DNA from: Stomoxys calcitrans | Lineage: Eukaryota; Arthropoda; Insecta; Diptera; Muscidae | Length of the DNA: 64,000 nt | Assembly (NCBI RefSeq): GCF_963082655.1 | Contig: NC_081553.1 | Coordinates: 35,747,048 to 35,811,047, forward strand | Direction of reading: 5' to 3' | Shown here: piece after piece, positions 1 through 11,708 of the stretch | Layout of the letters: the number at the start of each line of letters is the position of its first letter | Position numbering within the stretch: position 1 is the stretch's first letter | Program-made: the position numbers and the translations under genes | The notes under the pieces: generated by a model | Databases searched by the model: none | Told to the model about the DNA's origin: nothing | Seen by the model: the letters and a program-made list of their open reading frames with translations, nothing else

Positions 1-1340
1 TTAAGAATCTTGAAACACCCATATGCCGGAGAATTTCGAAATGTAGATGGTGCAATTTTTAGTCCATTGTTGTGTACACTTGTTGGTCACCTTAATATGC
101 AAATTTATGCACACTTCACTTCAACAATGGCTGGCAACAGAAGTGAGAGATTCAAGCGACCGGGACGCGAGTAACCACTTTAGTCATTAACTTATTTAAG
201 TCTGCACAAAAACCGCAGCAAGTGTAGCAAAAGTTTTTTTTTTTTTTGTTTTTCTCTTCTTTTTTGCGGAATTGCCAAGAAAGACCTAAAGGACATAAAG
301 CAAAAATTGAATGAGCAAAGTGCCAAAGGACAATGAACACCAGCAACCACAAAAGGAGGCGAGACCTACACACACACACACATGTAGGTACATGCAACTA
401 TTACAGGAAACTAACAAAGCAAAAGCGGATGGGTGGGCATTTTGGGTGTTTTTCTCTTTTTTTCCTGTTTTGTTTTGCTTTAACGTATTTCTTTCATTTT
501 CTTTCGAAATGAAACAACAGTGAGAGAGAAAATAAACCACAAAGAATCATGGCAAACAATTGTGTGTTAGCGTGGCTATCAACAAGAAGGCAGGAGGCAC
601 AGTGTGGAGAAAGTGAAAGCAAAGGCAATTCTTTGAAAAGGTAATAAATTTGAGTTATCACTTTTTTTTCACAAAAGTAGTCTGCGAAAACTAAAAGTTT
701 TTCTTTAACAATTCATTAGCTATGCTAATCCTTTCTTTAACACCTTTTTCCCATAATCCCTCAAATTCAAACACTGTGCTGCTAAAGTGTGGTTTCAGCT
801 CTCATCTCGGGTGACACATGTTGTTGACAATCTACAATTATTTAATGAGAAATGTGCAACAGTGTGCACTGTGCCCCCATCCACCAACAACAAAGTGTTG
901 AAGAGATTTTAACACTTTCTCGGCAAAATTAATGGACTTTCTTTCATCCACCAGCGGCCAAAGGAAGCAAAGGAAATTACCACGATGTAGAAGCAAGCAG
1001 AAGAAACGTGCATTGGGCGTAATACCACAAGGCATACATGTGTGCAAGTGTTTTGATTGTCATGAGTGTGTCATGAGTGTGTGAGTGTTGGTCTATGTGG
1101 GTGTATAAACATTGCACATCAACACTCAGCAGTTTGCAGTCAAGTGTTGTGTGAAAATGAAATCCTTTTAATGGGTAAATAAGCTCAAACCACAAACATT
1201 AAAATAACAAATACTTAGAAAAAACAACAAAAAACAATTTTAAATTAAAAACATACAAAATTTCAATTATAAACAAAAATAAAGCAAAAATTAATTGATT
1301 TTAAGAATAAATATTTATTTAGACCATACAAAAAAAAAAA
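1..1340. other. AT-rich single-copy-looking DNA, no gene
   Basis: I see no convincing coding frame, RNA gene or transposon here. There are short homopolymer tracts (T-run near 235-247), a short CA microsatellite at about 370-383, and a small direct duplication of 'gtcatgagtgt' near 1058-1082. Open frames are short and compositionally unlike protein. Intron or intergenic DNA of a fly is the simplest reading. Confidence 0.6.
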
Positions 1341-1690
1341 CAAACAAAAATGTTCCAAGCTCGGCCGAGACTTGGGAGCCTGTCACAAATGATTCTGCTA
1401 AAAATTTGTATAAATAAACTAAGTTGAAAGGCATTATGAGCTTCACTTACTAAATTCCGCCAAATCAGGCAAAATTTAAACTTCTAAAGGCCGTAGAAGA
1501 CCAATCGGTTTATATGGGAGCTGATTTGGACAATACTTACCATGAATGTTGGGAGTCATAACAAAACACTAAGTGCAAAATTTTAGCCAATCGGTTTATA
1601 TCGGAGCTATTACAGGGTATAGACCGAATTGAATGGTGATTGCCGTTGTGTGTGTGTTGTTGATATTTGCATAAACATCGAAACCAAAAC
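1340..1690 (+). mobile_element. Degenerate head and 2-3 A-type units of a 153-bp-unit element
   Basis: It starts with 'aacaaaaatgttccaagctcggccgagacttggg', a decayed version of the head palindrome seen cleanly at 13464. Diverged A-type motifs follow: 'caatcggtttatatgggagct' (about 1502), 'gtcataacaaaacactaagtgcaaaatttt' (about 1556) and a second 'caatcggtttatat'. No tail is attached on this strand. At about 1691 an oppositely oriented tail begins, so this is an old truncated copy abutting another element. Confidence 0.55.
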
Positions 1691-1694
1691 TGGT

Positions 1695-3215
1695 TTTTAT
1701 ACCCACCACCGAAGGATGGGGGTATATTCATTTTGTCATTCCGTTTGCAACACATCGAAATATCCATTTACGACCCAATAGAGTATATATATTCTTGATC
1801 AGCAGAAAAATCTGAGACGATCTTACCATGTCAGTCCGTATGTCTGTTGAAATCACGCCATGCAAATTGCAAATTTTGCCCATGAACATTCCACTAAGGA
1901 ACAGGGGCAAACTTCTCACATATCAATGAGTGCAGTCCGATTCAAGTTTAAGCTCAAGGATTAGGGGCCTCCTTTTTATAGCCGAGTCCGAACGGCGAGC
2001 CGCAGTGCGACACCTCTTTGGAGAGAAGTTTTATATGGCAAAGTACCTCGCCAGCATTAGGAGGCGATTAGCCAGGATTCGAACCCAGGCGTTCAGCGTC
2101 ATAGGCGGACATGCTAACCTCTGCGCCACGGTGGCCTCCTATATCACGCCATAGTCTTTACAAAATAGAAATGTTGAGTCAAAATTTTGCACAGATTCTT
2201 TTTTTGTTCATAAACAGGTTAAGTTCGAAGATGGACTATATCTTGATATAGCCCCCATATAGACCGATCCGCCGATTTAGGGTCTTAAGCCCATAAAAGC
2301 CACATTTATTATCCGATTTTGCCGAAATTTGGGACAGAGAGTTGTTTTAGGCCCTTTAACATACTTCTTCAATTTGGCCCAGATCGGTTTAGATTTAGAT
2401 AGAGCAGCCATACAGACCGATCTCTCGATTAAAGGTTTTGCGCCCATATAAGGCGCATTTATTTTCCGATTTTGGCAAAATTAAGAAAAGTAAGTTCCGT
2501 TAGGCCCTTTGACATCCTTCTGCAATTTGGTTTAGATCGGTCCAGATTTGGATATAGCTGCCTTATAGACCGATCTCTGGTTTTTAAGGTCTTGCGCCCA
2601 TAAAAGGCGCATTTATGGTCCGATGTCGCCGAAATTTAGGATATTGAGTTAAGTTATGCTCCTCGACATAGTTCTGCAATATGGCATATATCGGTGCTGA
2701 TTTGGATATAGCTGCCATATAGACCGATCACTCGATTTAAGGTTTTGGGCCCATAAAAGGCGCATTTATTTCCAGATTTTGGCAAAATTTAGAAGAGTGA
2801 GATGCGTTAGGCCCTTTGACATCCTTCTGCAATTTGGCTTAGATCGGTCCTGATTTGGATATAGCTGCCCTATAGACCGATCTCTCGATTTAAGGTCTTG
2901 CGTCCATAAAAGGCGCATTTATGGTCCGATGTCGCCAAAATTTAGGAGATTGAGTTAAGTTACGCTCCTCGACATAGTTCTGCAATATGGCATAAATCGG
3001 TGCTGATTTGGGTATAGCTGCCATATAGACCGATCTCTCGATTTAAGGTTTTGGACCCATAAAAGGCGCATTTATTGTCCTATGTCGCCGAAATTTGGGA
3101 CAATGAGTTGTCTTGGGCCCTTCGACATTCTTCCTTAATTTGGCTCAGATCGGTCCAGATTTGAATATAGCTGCCATATATACCGATATCTCGATTAAGA
3201 TTTTTCACTGAAATT
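1695..3215 (-). mobile_element. B-type 153-bp-unit element with tail, split by a SINE
   Basis: Read on the minus strand, the tail ('tatacccaccacc', 'cattttgtcattccgtttg', cgaaatat, tctgttgaaatcacg) is at 1695-1851. It is interrupted by a SINE (1862-2142) and resumes at 2143. About six B units follow with the recurring core 'gctgccatatagaccgatctctcgatttaagg', then 'cccataaaaggcgcattta', then 'ccgaaatttgggaca'. The array fades at about 3215 without a recognisable head. The uninterrupted version of the split site can be read at 21335 ('gttgaaatcacgctacagtc'), which supports the insertion interpretation. Confidence 0.75.
1862..2142 (-). mobile_element. tRNA-derived SINE (family A), near full length
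   Basis: On the minus strand it begins 'ggaggccaccgtggcgcagaggttagc' (tRNA-like box A). It has 'gggttcgaatcc' (box B of a Pol III promoter), then a tRNA-unrelated body shared with copies at 28783, 28923, 46620, 56411 and 62875. The 3' end is 'gggcaaaatttgcaatttgcat'. It is flanked by the 10-bp direct repeat atcacgccat (1852-1861 and 2143-2152), the target duplication expected of LINE-driven SINE insertion. It sits in the tail of a 153-bp-unit element. It is not a tRNA gene: the acceptor stem is not closed and a 200-bp body follows. Confidence 0.85.
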
Positions 3216-4880
3216 TCACACAGTGACTTATGTAAACTTTCCAACAATGTAAACAAACCAATGATGTGTTGACTAAAATTAACAAAAAAATTTGTTATAA
3301 GTTCAATATCTCATAAGCCATTAGAGATTTCAGCATGTGTATTCAAGAGGTTTACAAGCTCAATCTCCTAAAATAATAACATAAATGACTGTGGTGACCA
3401 ACTTTCAAGCCCCATGGATTAGCCTTTAGACCCACAAGGGTCCCCAAAACCTCCACATTGACTAACATTGTTGAGGAAAATACCTCTACATTGACTGTGT
3501 CAAATATTGTGTACATGTATCTTTCAGATTAAAAGTTCCAGAATTGTTTCCACGATTTTTTTTTATTTTTCGATTTGGCAATGCAGTGCATTGTATTTTA
3601 AAATTTGGGCCTGCTAAACTTAAACCAAAGTCGAGAGAAAGCCAAGCGAATATGAGCAGGAGAGTCACCATAAACTTCTCTAGAAAAACGGATTTTCTAC
3701 TTCTTTCAGTTGAATTAGCAACTTAAGTACCTTAAAATTTTTCTTTGCTATATCTAATAGCCTATGCCTAAGTAACTTTGAAGTATTAAATATGTCAATG
3801 TGATTAGCCTAAATCGTTTACCTAGAAAATAAGATCAGACTTCTCATTCAAGTAGCTTCTTATGGTCAAATCCATTTAGAGATTTCATTTAAGAAATTGT
3901 CTTTCCCAGAAAAATGATTTCCCTCTCCCATTGCATCGCCATCCTTCAGGATTGTCACCACTCACCACATTGTATTCATGTTTCCATTTCATTCCATTTT
4001 CACTTTCATCTTAACCATGACTCATTGTTGTTGTTGTATTTTGTCTACACGGGGAGTTTATTGTCATTTCCGTTTGTGTATGTTTATAAGAATTTATTGT
4101 CGAGATTAAGTAAAATTCATGTTAATGAAGAACTACTTGTATGAGACGTTTCCGGATGCCGGCAGCAGGGCACCCCAGCTGCTACCCACAACAGAACTAA
4201 AAATGATGCCTTTTGCTGTTTGAGAATCTGCAAAAACATGCATAGCTTCATGACCTGTTGGTGTCATTTGTGGGTTATCCTGTGTCTGTCTGTCTGTCTC
4301 TTTGTAGTCTATCTCTCCTTCCGTCCGTCCGTCCGTCCGTCCGTCCATCTATTCATCCTTCCTATGGATTGCGTTACATTGCCTGACTTGGGACTGTTAC
4401 TAAGACTGTTTTATTTCATTGCGTTCCCTCATCCCCTCCCTCCCCCCCCCCCTTCCCCCCACCGCATAAAGAAGTAAATTAAGTTATAACCTTAAGTACG
4501 TTTATAATTGTAATGAATACAATGGAAAACGACGACAGCAAAATGAATATTTAGTGCCACAACAGCTAAATACAAGAAGACTTGACATATTTGTGGCAAG
4601 CAGCCACCAACCAACCGACCTGTTGCCATTATCCATGGAAGTCAATTTGTGACATTGCGAGAGAGACAATTCTTTATTATGTTGCTTTTTTTTCTTTTTG
4701 CTATCTCTAATTAGGGTACATATTTGTAAGAAGTGAGGATGGGTAATGAGAATATAATGTCATTGTTTTATTGCAAGCGGGGATTTTTAGATGGGGTTCA
4801 TGGAAATTGAAATTTGAGTTTTAAGGCAAAGTCAGAAAAAATATCAAAATTAGATATTCGGAGAGTGGTATTTGACTGCA
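3216..4880. other. Single-copy-looking AT-rich DNA with CCGT microsatellite
   Basis: No gene is recognised. The stretch holds a short (CCGT)n tract at about 4317-4346 next to a (TGTC)n tract at 4284-4299, and a C-rich run at about 4434-4463. Short open frames across it are low-complexity or histidine/serine-rich and look like chance. Confidence 0.55.
4317..4346. repeat. (CCGT)n microsatellite
   Basis: About seven tandem CCGT tetranucleotides, preceded at 4284-4299 by TGTC repeats. The motif resembles the CCGT/ACGG runs in the tails of the 153-bp-unit elements, but no element tail surrounds it here. Confidence 0.85.
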
Positions 4881-5045
4881 AACATTCAGTCCGAAAAGGT
4901 TTCAAATTGGATCAAATCGGGATCGGTCAATAAGCAGCTATACCTATAGCTGCTTATTGACCGATCCCCCGATACAAGGTCTTGAGCCAATAAAAGGTGA
5001 ATTTATTACTCGTGATTTGGATAAACGCCAAAAGTCTTGCACAAG
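4880..5045. repeat. B-type unit fragments meeting head to head
   Basis: The left part (4880-4942) reads as plus-oriented unit sequence ('ttcaaattggatcaaatcggg'). The right part (4945-5040) is minus-oriented B sequence ('ttgaccgatcc', 'acaaggtcttgagcc', 'aaaaggtgaatttatt'). They join at the perfect inverted repeat 4919-4968. This is a relic, not a full array. Confidence 0.6.
4919..4968. repeat. Perfect 24-bp inverted repeat with 2-nt spacer
   Basis: Arms 4919-4942 and 4945-4968 are perfectly complementary and separated by only 'cc'. The arms contain 153-bp-unit sequence (gatcggtcaat ... gcagctata). The layout is that of a snap-back inversion or hairpin-forming junction. Confidence 0.9.
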
Positions 5046-5070
5046 ACCATTGATTTTTGCTTTCAAGATA

Positions 5071-5142
5071 CGCTAGGTTAGGTTTAAGTGCCTGTCTGAC
5101 ATTAGACTCACTTAAACGTTTTCGTTCATTGCGATACCACAG
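5071..5142 (-). mobile_element. 3' fragment of a family-B SINE
   Basis: On the minus strand the fragment shows 'tgtggtatcgcaatg' and later 'cttaaacctaacctagcg'. This parallels the 3' half of the tRNA-like element at 52346-52498 (ctgtggtatcacaatgg ... aagtgtgtctg ... cctaacctaacc). The tRNA-like head is missing, so this is a 5'-truncated or decayed copy. Confidence 0.5.
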
Positions 5143-5168
5143 GTACAGGCGAAGGAAAATGCCTTCTA

Positions 5169-5403
5169 TGGTTGCCCAAAAAGTAATTGCGGATTTTTCA
5201 TATAGTCGGAGTTGACAAATTTTTTCACAGCTTGTGACTCTGTAATTGCATTCTTTCTTCTGTCAGTTATCAGCTGTTACTTTTAGCTTGCTTTAGAAAA
5301 AAAGTGTAAAAAAAGTATATTTGATTAAAGTTCAATCTAAGTTTTATTAAAAATGAATTTACTTTCTTTTAAAAAATCCGCAATTACTTTTTGGGCAACC
5401 CAA
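5169..5403 (-). mobile_element. Mariner-type MITE, copy 1
   Basis: Terminal inverted repeats of about 30 bp match the mariner pattern 'gggttgcccaaaaagtaatt' followed by gcggattttt. The interior matches the copies at 15855, 18197 and 63432 but in reverse orientation. The left end lacks two bases of the terminus. No transposase is encoded, so it would depend on an autonomous mariner. Confidence 0.85.
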
Positions 5404-5404
5404 A

Positions 5405-5540
5405 AGTTTCTACCATTGAATCAGACAAGATCTCAAAGAAATAAGAACCTAAGGTGGAAATCCTTTTCTTCCTCGACGTCCTCACAATTTCTCCAAAAGT
5501 CGTCAGCTGTCATGACGGACACAAAGACTGAGACACAAAG
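5405..5540. other. Short spacer with an 18-bp direct repeat
   Basis: Between the mariner MITE and the next B array there is non-repetitive DNA, ending in a direct duplication of 'aaagactgagacacaaag' style sequence (about 5521-5550). No coding signal. Confidence 0.4.
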
Positions 5541-5544
5541 ACTG

Positions 5545-6640
5545 AGACACAAACGATCTGCCGATTTAAGGTCTTAGGCCCATTTAAGCCACATTTATTA
5601 TCCGATTTCGCTGAAATTTGACCCAGTAAGTGGTGTAAGGCCCCTCTACATCCTTGTTCACTACGGCCCAGATCGGTCCAGATTTGGATATAGCTGCCAT
5701 ATAGACCGATCACTCAAGTTAAGGTCTGGGCCCATAATAGGTGCATTCACTGTCCCATTTCTCTGAAATTTGGTATAGTGAATAATGTAATGCCCCTCGA
5801 TATCCCTGTTCAATACGTTCCAGGTTGATCCAGATTTGGATATAGCTGCCACATAGGCCGATTTGCCAATTTAATGTCTTGGGCCCATGTAAGCCACATT
5901 TATTCTCCGATTTCCCTGAAATTTGGAATAGAGAGTTGGACCGACAGACTTCCTTGTTGGGTACGGCCCAGATCGGTTCAGATTTGGATGTAGCTACCAT
6001 ATAGACCCATCTCTCTGTTTAAGGTCTTGCGCACATAATAGACGCGTTTGTTAACCGATTTCGCAGATATTTGGTATAATGAGTTGTGTAAGGCATTTCG
6101 ACAACCCTGTTCAATATGGCTTAGATTGGTTCAGATTTGGAAATAGCTGCCATATAGGACGATTTCTCGATTTAAGGTTTTAGGCCCATAAAAGGTGTAT
6201 TTATTAACTTTATTTATTTAGCTAAAATTAGGCCAATGAGTTGCATTATGACCTTTAACATACGTACCGAGTATGGTTTAGATCGGTATATATTTGGATA
6301 TGGCTGACATATAGACTGATCCCCTCAATTTAAGGTCTGGGGGCCATAACAAGTGTATTTATTGCCCGAATTTGCTGAAATTTGGTAAAGCGAATAATGC
6401 TAGACTCCTCGATATCCCTGTTCAATAGTGACCAGATCAGTCCAGATTTGGATATAATTGCCGTATAGGCATAATAGTCGCATTTATTAACCGATTTCGC
6501 AGATATTTGGCATAGCGAGTTGTGTAAGACACCTTGACATGCCTGTTCAATACGCCTTAGATTGGACCAGATTTGGAAATAGCTGCCATATAGACCGATC
6601 TCTCGGTTTAAGGAAATTCAGCACCATGATTTTTTTCTAT
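5545..6640 (-). repeat. B-type 153-bp tandem array
   Basis: About seven units on the minus-oriented pattern 'tgccatatagaccgat', 'ttaaggtcttgggcccata', 'ttattatccgatttcg' and 'ctgaaatttgg'. The frame on the minus strand stays open for one or two units at a time (for example 5510-5713 and 5719-6000) because the period is a multiple of three. I read this as repeat structure, not coding. Confidence 0.8.
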
Positions 6641-9600
6641 ATAGCTTCCATATAAACCCATCATGGATTTTAAATTCTTGAGCCTCTAGGTGGCGCAATT
6701 CTTATACGACTTGGCTGAAATTTTGCTAAAATTGTTTCATTTTGACTTCAAATGTCTGTGCTGAGTATGGTCCAAATCGATTCATAACCTGATATAGCTA
6801 CCATATAAACCTCTTTCGAATCTTGACTTCTTGAGCCTCTAGAGGGCGCAATTAATACCCGATTTGGCTGAAATTTTGCAAGAAATGCTGTGATTTTATC
6901 ATAAACAACTGTACATAGTACGATCCAAATCGGTTCATTGCCTTATATAGTTCCCAAATAAATCGATCTTGGGTCTTGACTTCTTGAACTGCTAGAGGGC
7001 GCAATTATTAACCGATTTGGCTGAAATTTTGCATGAAGTGGTTTGTTGTGATTTTCAACAACTGCCTCAAGTTTGGTCTAAATAGGTGCATAATTTCATA
7101 TATTTCCCATAAAAACCGATCTCGGATCCGATTTTGAACATCCGATTTTGCAAAAAATGTTCACGAAGTGTTTTGATTTGGTTATCAATAACAGTGTCAA
7201 GTATGGCTCCCATATAAACCTATCTCGGATTTTCACTCCTTGAGCCTCTAGGGGGCGCAATTATTATCCGATTTGGCTAAAATTTTGCACGAAGTGTTTT
7301 GGTTAAACCATCAACAACTCTGCCAAGTATGGTTCAAATCGTTTCATAACCTAATATGGCTCCCATATAAACCGATCTCGGATCTTGACATCTTGAACCA
7401 CTAGAGGGCGCAATTCTTATCTGATTTAGCTGAAATTTTGCACCATGTGTTTAATTTTGACTTTCAACATCTGCGCTTAGTATGGTCTAAATTGGCTTAT
7501 AACCCTGATCCCGATCTGGGATCTTGACTTCTTGAGCCGCTAGTGGGCGCAATTATTTTCCGATTTGCCAGAAATTTAGCATGAAGTATTTTGGATTGAC
7601 CATCAACAATTGTGTCATGTACGATCCAAGTCGGTTCATAACCTGTTATAGCTCCCATATAAACCGATCTGAGATATTGACTTTTGAAGCCGCTAGAGGG
7701 CGCTATTATTCTCCGATTTGGCTAAAATTTTTCACAACGAGTTTTATTTTGACTTTCAATATCTGTGTTTAGTATAGTCTAAATCGGTTCATAACCTGAA
7801 GTAGCTCCCACATAAACCGATCATGGATCTTGATTACTGAAGCCGCTAGAGGGCGCTATTATTCTCCGATTTGGCTGAAATTTTACACCAATGTTTTATT
7901 TAAACTTCCAACATCTGTGCTTAGTATAGTCTAAATCGGTTCATAACCTGAATATAGCTCCCATTTAAACCGATCTGGGATTTTGAGTTCTGAAGCCGCT
8001 AGAGGGCGCTATTATTCATCGATTCGGCTGAAATTTTGCACCAAGTGTTTTATTTTAACTTCAAACATCTATGCTTAGTATAGTCTAAATCGGTTCATAA
8101 CCTCATATAGTTCCCACATATAGTCCGATCTGGGAACTTGACTACTGAAGCCGCTAGAGGGCGCTATTATTCTCCGATTCGGCTGAAATTTTGCCCCAAG
8201 TGTTTTATTGTGACTTCCAAAACTGTACGAAATAGGGTCCAAATTGGTTCATAACCTGATAAAGCTGCCATATAAACCGATCTGGGATCTTGACTTCTTT
8301 AGCTGCTAGAGGGCGCAATTATTTTCCCATTTGGCTGGAATTTTGCCCTGAGTGCTTTGGTGTGACCATCAACAACTGTGCCAAGTAGGGTTCAAATCGG
8401 TTCTTAGCTATTTTAGGCTCCCATATAAACCGATCTAGGTTCTAGATTTCTTGCGCCGCTAGAGGGCGCAATTATTTTGCGACTTGTCTGGATCTTTACA
8501 CTAAGTGTTTTGGTTTGACCATCAACAACTGTGCCAAATGTGGTCCAAATCGGTTCATGACCTAATAAATCTGCCATATAAACCTATCTGAATCTTTACT
8601 TCTTGAGCCGCTAGAGGGCGCAATTAATTTTCTCGTTTGGCTGGAACTTTGCACTGAGTGTTTTGGTGTGACCATCAACAACTGTGCCAAGTAGGGTTCA
8701 AATCGGTTGATAGCCTGATATGGCTCCCATATAAACCGATTTAGGTTGTTAATTTCTTGCGCCGTTAGAGGGCGCAATTATTTTGCAACTTGGCTGAAAT
8801 TTGGCAATTATTGTTTTGGTTTGACCATCAACAACAGTGCCAAATGTGGTCCAAAATGGTTCATGACCTGATATAGCTCCCATTTAAACCGATATCTGAT
8901 TTTAACTTCTTGAGCAGCTAGAGGGCGCAATTAATTTTCCAATTTGGCTGACATTTTGCACTAAGTATTTCGGTGTTACCATCATCAAATGTGCCAAGTA
9001 GGGTTCAAATCGGTTCTTAGCTATTTTAGGCTCCCATATAAACCGATCTAGGTTCTAGATTTCTTGCGCCGCTAGAGGGCGCAATTATTTTGCGACTTGG
9101 CTGGATCTTTACACTAAGTGTTTTGGTTTGACCATCAACAACTGTGCCAATATTGGCCCAAATCGGTTCATGACCTGATATGGCTCCCATATAAACCGAT
9201 ATCGGATCTTCACTTCTTGAGCTGCTAGAGGGCGCAATAATTATCCGATATGCCTGAAATTTAGCTGCAAGCATTTTTTTTGTTCTCTCGACATCTATAA
9301 CGAGTATGGTCCAAATCGGTTCATTACCTTATATAGCTCCCATACAAACCGATTTATGATGTTGACTTCTTGAGCCGCTAGAGGCCGCAATTATTATCCG
9401 ATTTGGCTGAAATTTCGCATGAAATGTTTTGCTCTAACATCTGCACCAATTATGGTTTAAATCGATTCATAACCAGATATGGCTCCCATATAAACCGATC
9501 TCGGATCTTGACTTCTTAAGCCTCTAGGGAGCGCAATTCTTATACGAATTGGCTGAAATTTGTCACCAAATGTTTTATTTTGTTTTCCAACATTTGTGTT

Positions 9601-9670
9601 TAGTATGGTCCAATCGGTCCACAACCTGATATATCTGCCATATTAACCGATCTCGGATCTTGACTTCTTA
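6640..9670 (-). repeat. A-type 153-bp tandem array (about 20 units)
   Basis: The longest continuous array in the window. The unit core in this orientation is 'ctcccatataaaccgatctc', 'gatcttgacttcttgagc', 'cgctagagggcgcaatta', 'ttatccgatttggctgaaa', then 'caacaactgtgccaag' and 'ggttcataacctgatata'. Neighbouring units differ noticeably, yet 8378-8537 and 8991-9150 are almost identical at a spacing of four units. No head or tail is visible; the right edge at about 9670 is abrupt. Confidence 0.85.
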
Positions 9671-10280
9671 ATCGGTTGTTGTTTGAGATCTCTTTCTAGA
9701 CTTGGTAAAGTCTGGATGATTCAGAGAGAGTTCTAACGTTTCTTGTTCCAATCACAGACCGTTTGTTGAATCCATATTTGAAATCGGGGGATTGTCAGTA
9801 TCTGTATTTCTTGTTGATGTTTCTGTAATGGTGTGTTTGGATGGATGGAGGGATGGGCATCCCTACCTAGTGCTGGGGCTGCCAGCGACCCTCTTGACCG
9901 GTCCTTTTTTGATGGTATATCGTCTGAAGATCTGCGAATGCCACCGTTGTTCATTTATTGGCTCATCAGCGGCCGAGACACGGTACCATCGTATTCGTAT
10001 TTGTATCCCCGCAAGCGGAACACCCCCTGCTTGTGCTATCTGTTTGGTTCGCCCCTCATATGTTATTTCTGCGGTACCCTTCATATTAGATGAGTTTTCC
10101 CCTATCTCTAACCCGGGGAGGCGTCCGATGGGAGAGGTAGCATGGAAACTTCACAAGGAAATACTTTATATGTTGCTTCGTTATGATCTCCAGCATCTAT
10201 GGCAGATATGGCCCAAATTGGTCTACATCAGGTTTATACAGCTAACATTTATTTACCGATTTTCCACATCTTGGAACGCT
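9671..10280. other. Unclassified GC-richer block with a 221-codon open frame
   Basis: Composition changes sharply from the A array. An open frame runs on the plus strand at 9792-10457 (221 codons), but it crosses into a decayed A-like piece (about 10176-10275: tctggcagatatggcccaaattgg-like sequence) and then AT-rich DNA, so it is unlikely to be a real protein. On the minus strand shorter frames (9863-10084, 9733-9954) have Pro/Ser/Thr-rich composition. It could be a fragment of a retrotransposon gag/ORF1 or a gene fragment. I cannot recognise a domain. Confidence 0.3.
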
Positions 10281-11705
10281 CAGTCAAAACCCAAAGCCGA
10301 CAAATATTTTCAAAATAGACTCACAAATCTTTCCATCACCATTTTCGTACACATGGTATTTCCCCTCACAGAAAAAACGAAACACAAATCCAAACAATTT
10401 TCCACCGCAAAAATGGCCAAAACACAGTGTACATGGAATTGGGTAATGACTCTCTAATGAAGTACGCATATTTACATACTGTAAAGGGCAGCCAAGTGTG
10501 GCAACCATTGGAAAAAAAGAATGGAGGGAAATACAATCACATAAACAAACATTGTCCATTGTGTCGAAGGACAAGCGGCTAGGACATACACAAAAAAAAA
10601 ACCAACAAAATAGCTTTAGATTATCCCAGAGAAGGTCAAATGGAACAAAGGCTCAGTCGACGACAAGCAGGATAATAAGCAGATCCCCCCAATATAAATG
10701 CCATGGGAAATAAAATACCGGTTTTTTGCTTTTGTTCTTTCAATTCAATCTTCTTTTTATCTGGTGAAGGGGGGGGGGAGTGGGTGGGCTTCAAAGAATC
10801 TCTCAGCAATCACCTATTTAGCTAAATAGTGAAATCTTCCTGTTTCTTATCAGCAAAATACGAAAAAACGTTTGTGAAAAATGTACAAAACAGCAGAGAT
10901 CGCCCACTTAAATGTTCGCCCTTCGGACATAGTCGTTCGCAGCAAGCCACATAGTGTTGTTGGTCATGGGTTCAGTAGCGTGTACAAAAAAAAAACACAA
11001 AATCTGGATAGTGTTTGGTCCTTTGAATAGGATGCATTCCAGCAAAAAGAAAAAAAAAACACAGACACCAGGAATTTTTCATGTCCAAGTTGTTTTTTGA
11101 TGATACAGCTTAACTGCGTCTCGCTTACACTGTACAAAGGGACCTCCCAAACTTAATGCCCCAAAAGGACAGCCGTGATGAGCGTCAACTGACGGTGTTG
11201 ACTTGCCTTGGCATAGGGTCAATTGCTGCACAAACATATGTTCATTTTGGCTGTGTGTTCGCATTACCATTACGTGTGGGGGGGGCTTGCCATTTGAAAT
11301 TAGAGGTCTTAGGACAAAAACAAACTGTCAACAAGTATCACACTTGAATTTTTCAATGTACTCAGTGGTGGCCGGAAGTAAAAAAGTTTACTGTTCTACG
11401 GTAATTGGGTAAAAATATCAGGAATCAAAAGCTTCTATTCAAGTTAAGCCACTTTAACTTCTAGAAGTTTGCAAAATAATTGCCTTTTAATGATAATCGC
11501 CAGCTGTGTAAAGCTCAAACAGTAAAATTCCAAACTGTGGGATTGCGTCTGTACATCAAAATATGACTGATATGCCATTTTTGGGAAAAATTTTAACATG
11601 CAACTGACGGCACTTGTTTTGGGTAGAATAGGTGTTATGTTAAACAATTTTTTTTAAGACAAAACAGGAAAAGCTTTGGGTGGTGAAACAATTCAAAATA
11701 ACATT
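10281..11705. other. Single-copy-looking DNA, no gene
   Basis: AT-rich with A-runs near 10585, 10988 and 11050 and a G-run at about 10768-10777. I see no repeat family or convincing coding frame. Confidence 0.5.
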
Positions 11706-11708
11706 AAA

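Noticed and set aside
1862..2142. tRNA gene (box A and box B present) here and at 28783, 28923, 31176, 46620, 56411 and 52346
   Set aside because: The tRNA-like part lacks a closed acceptor stem, is followed by a long shared body, and several copies have target duplications; they are SINEs.
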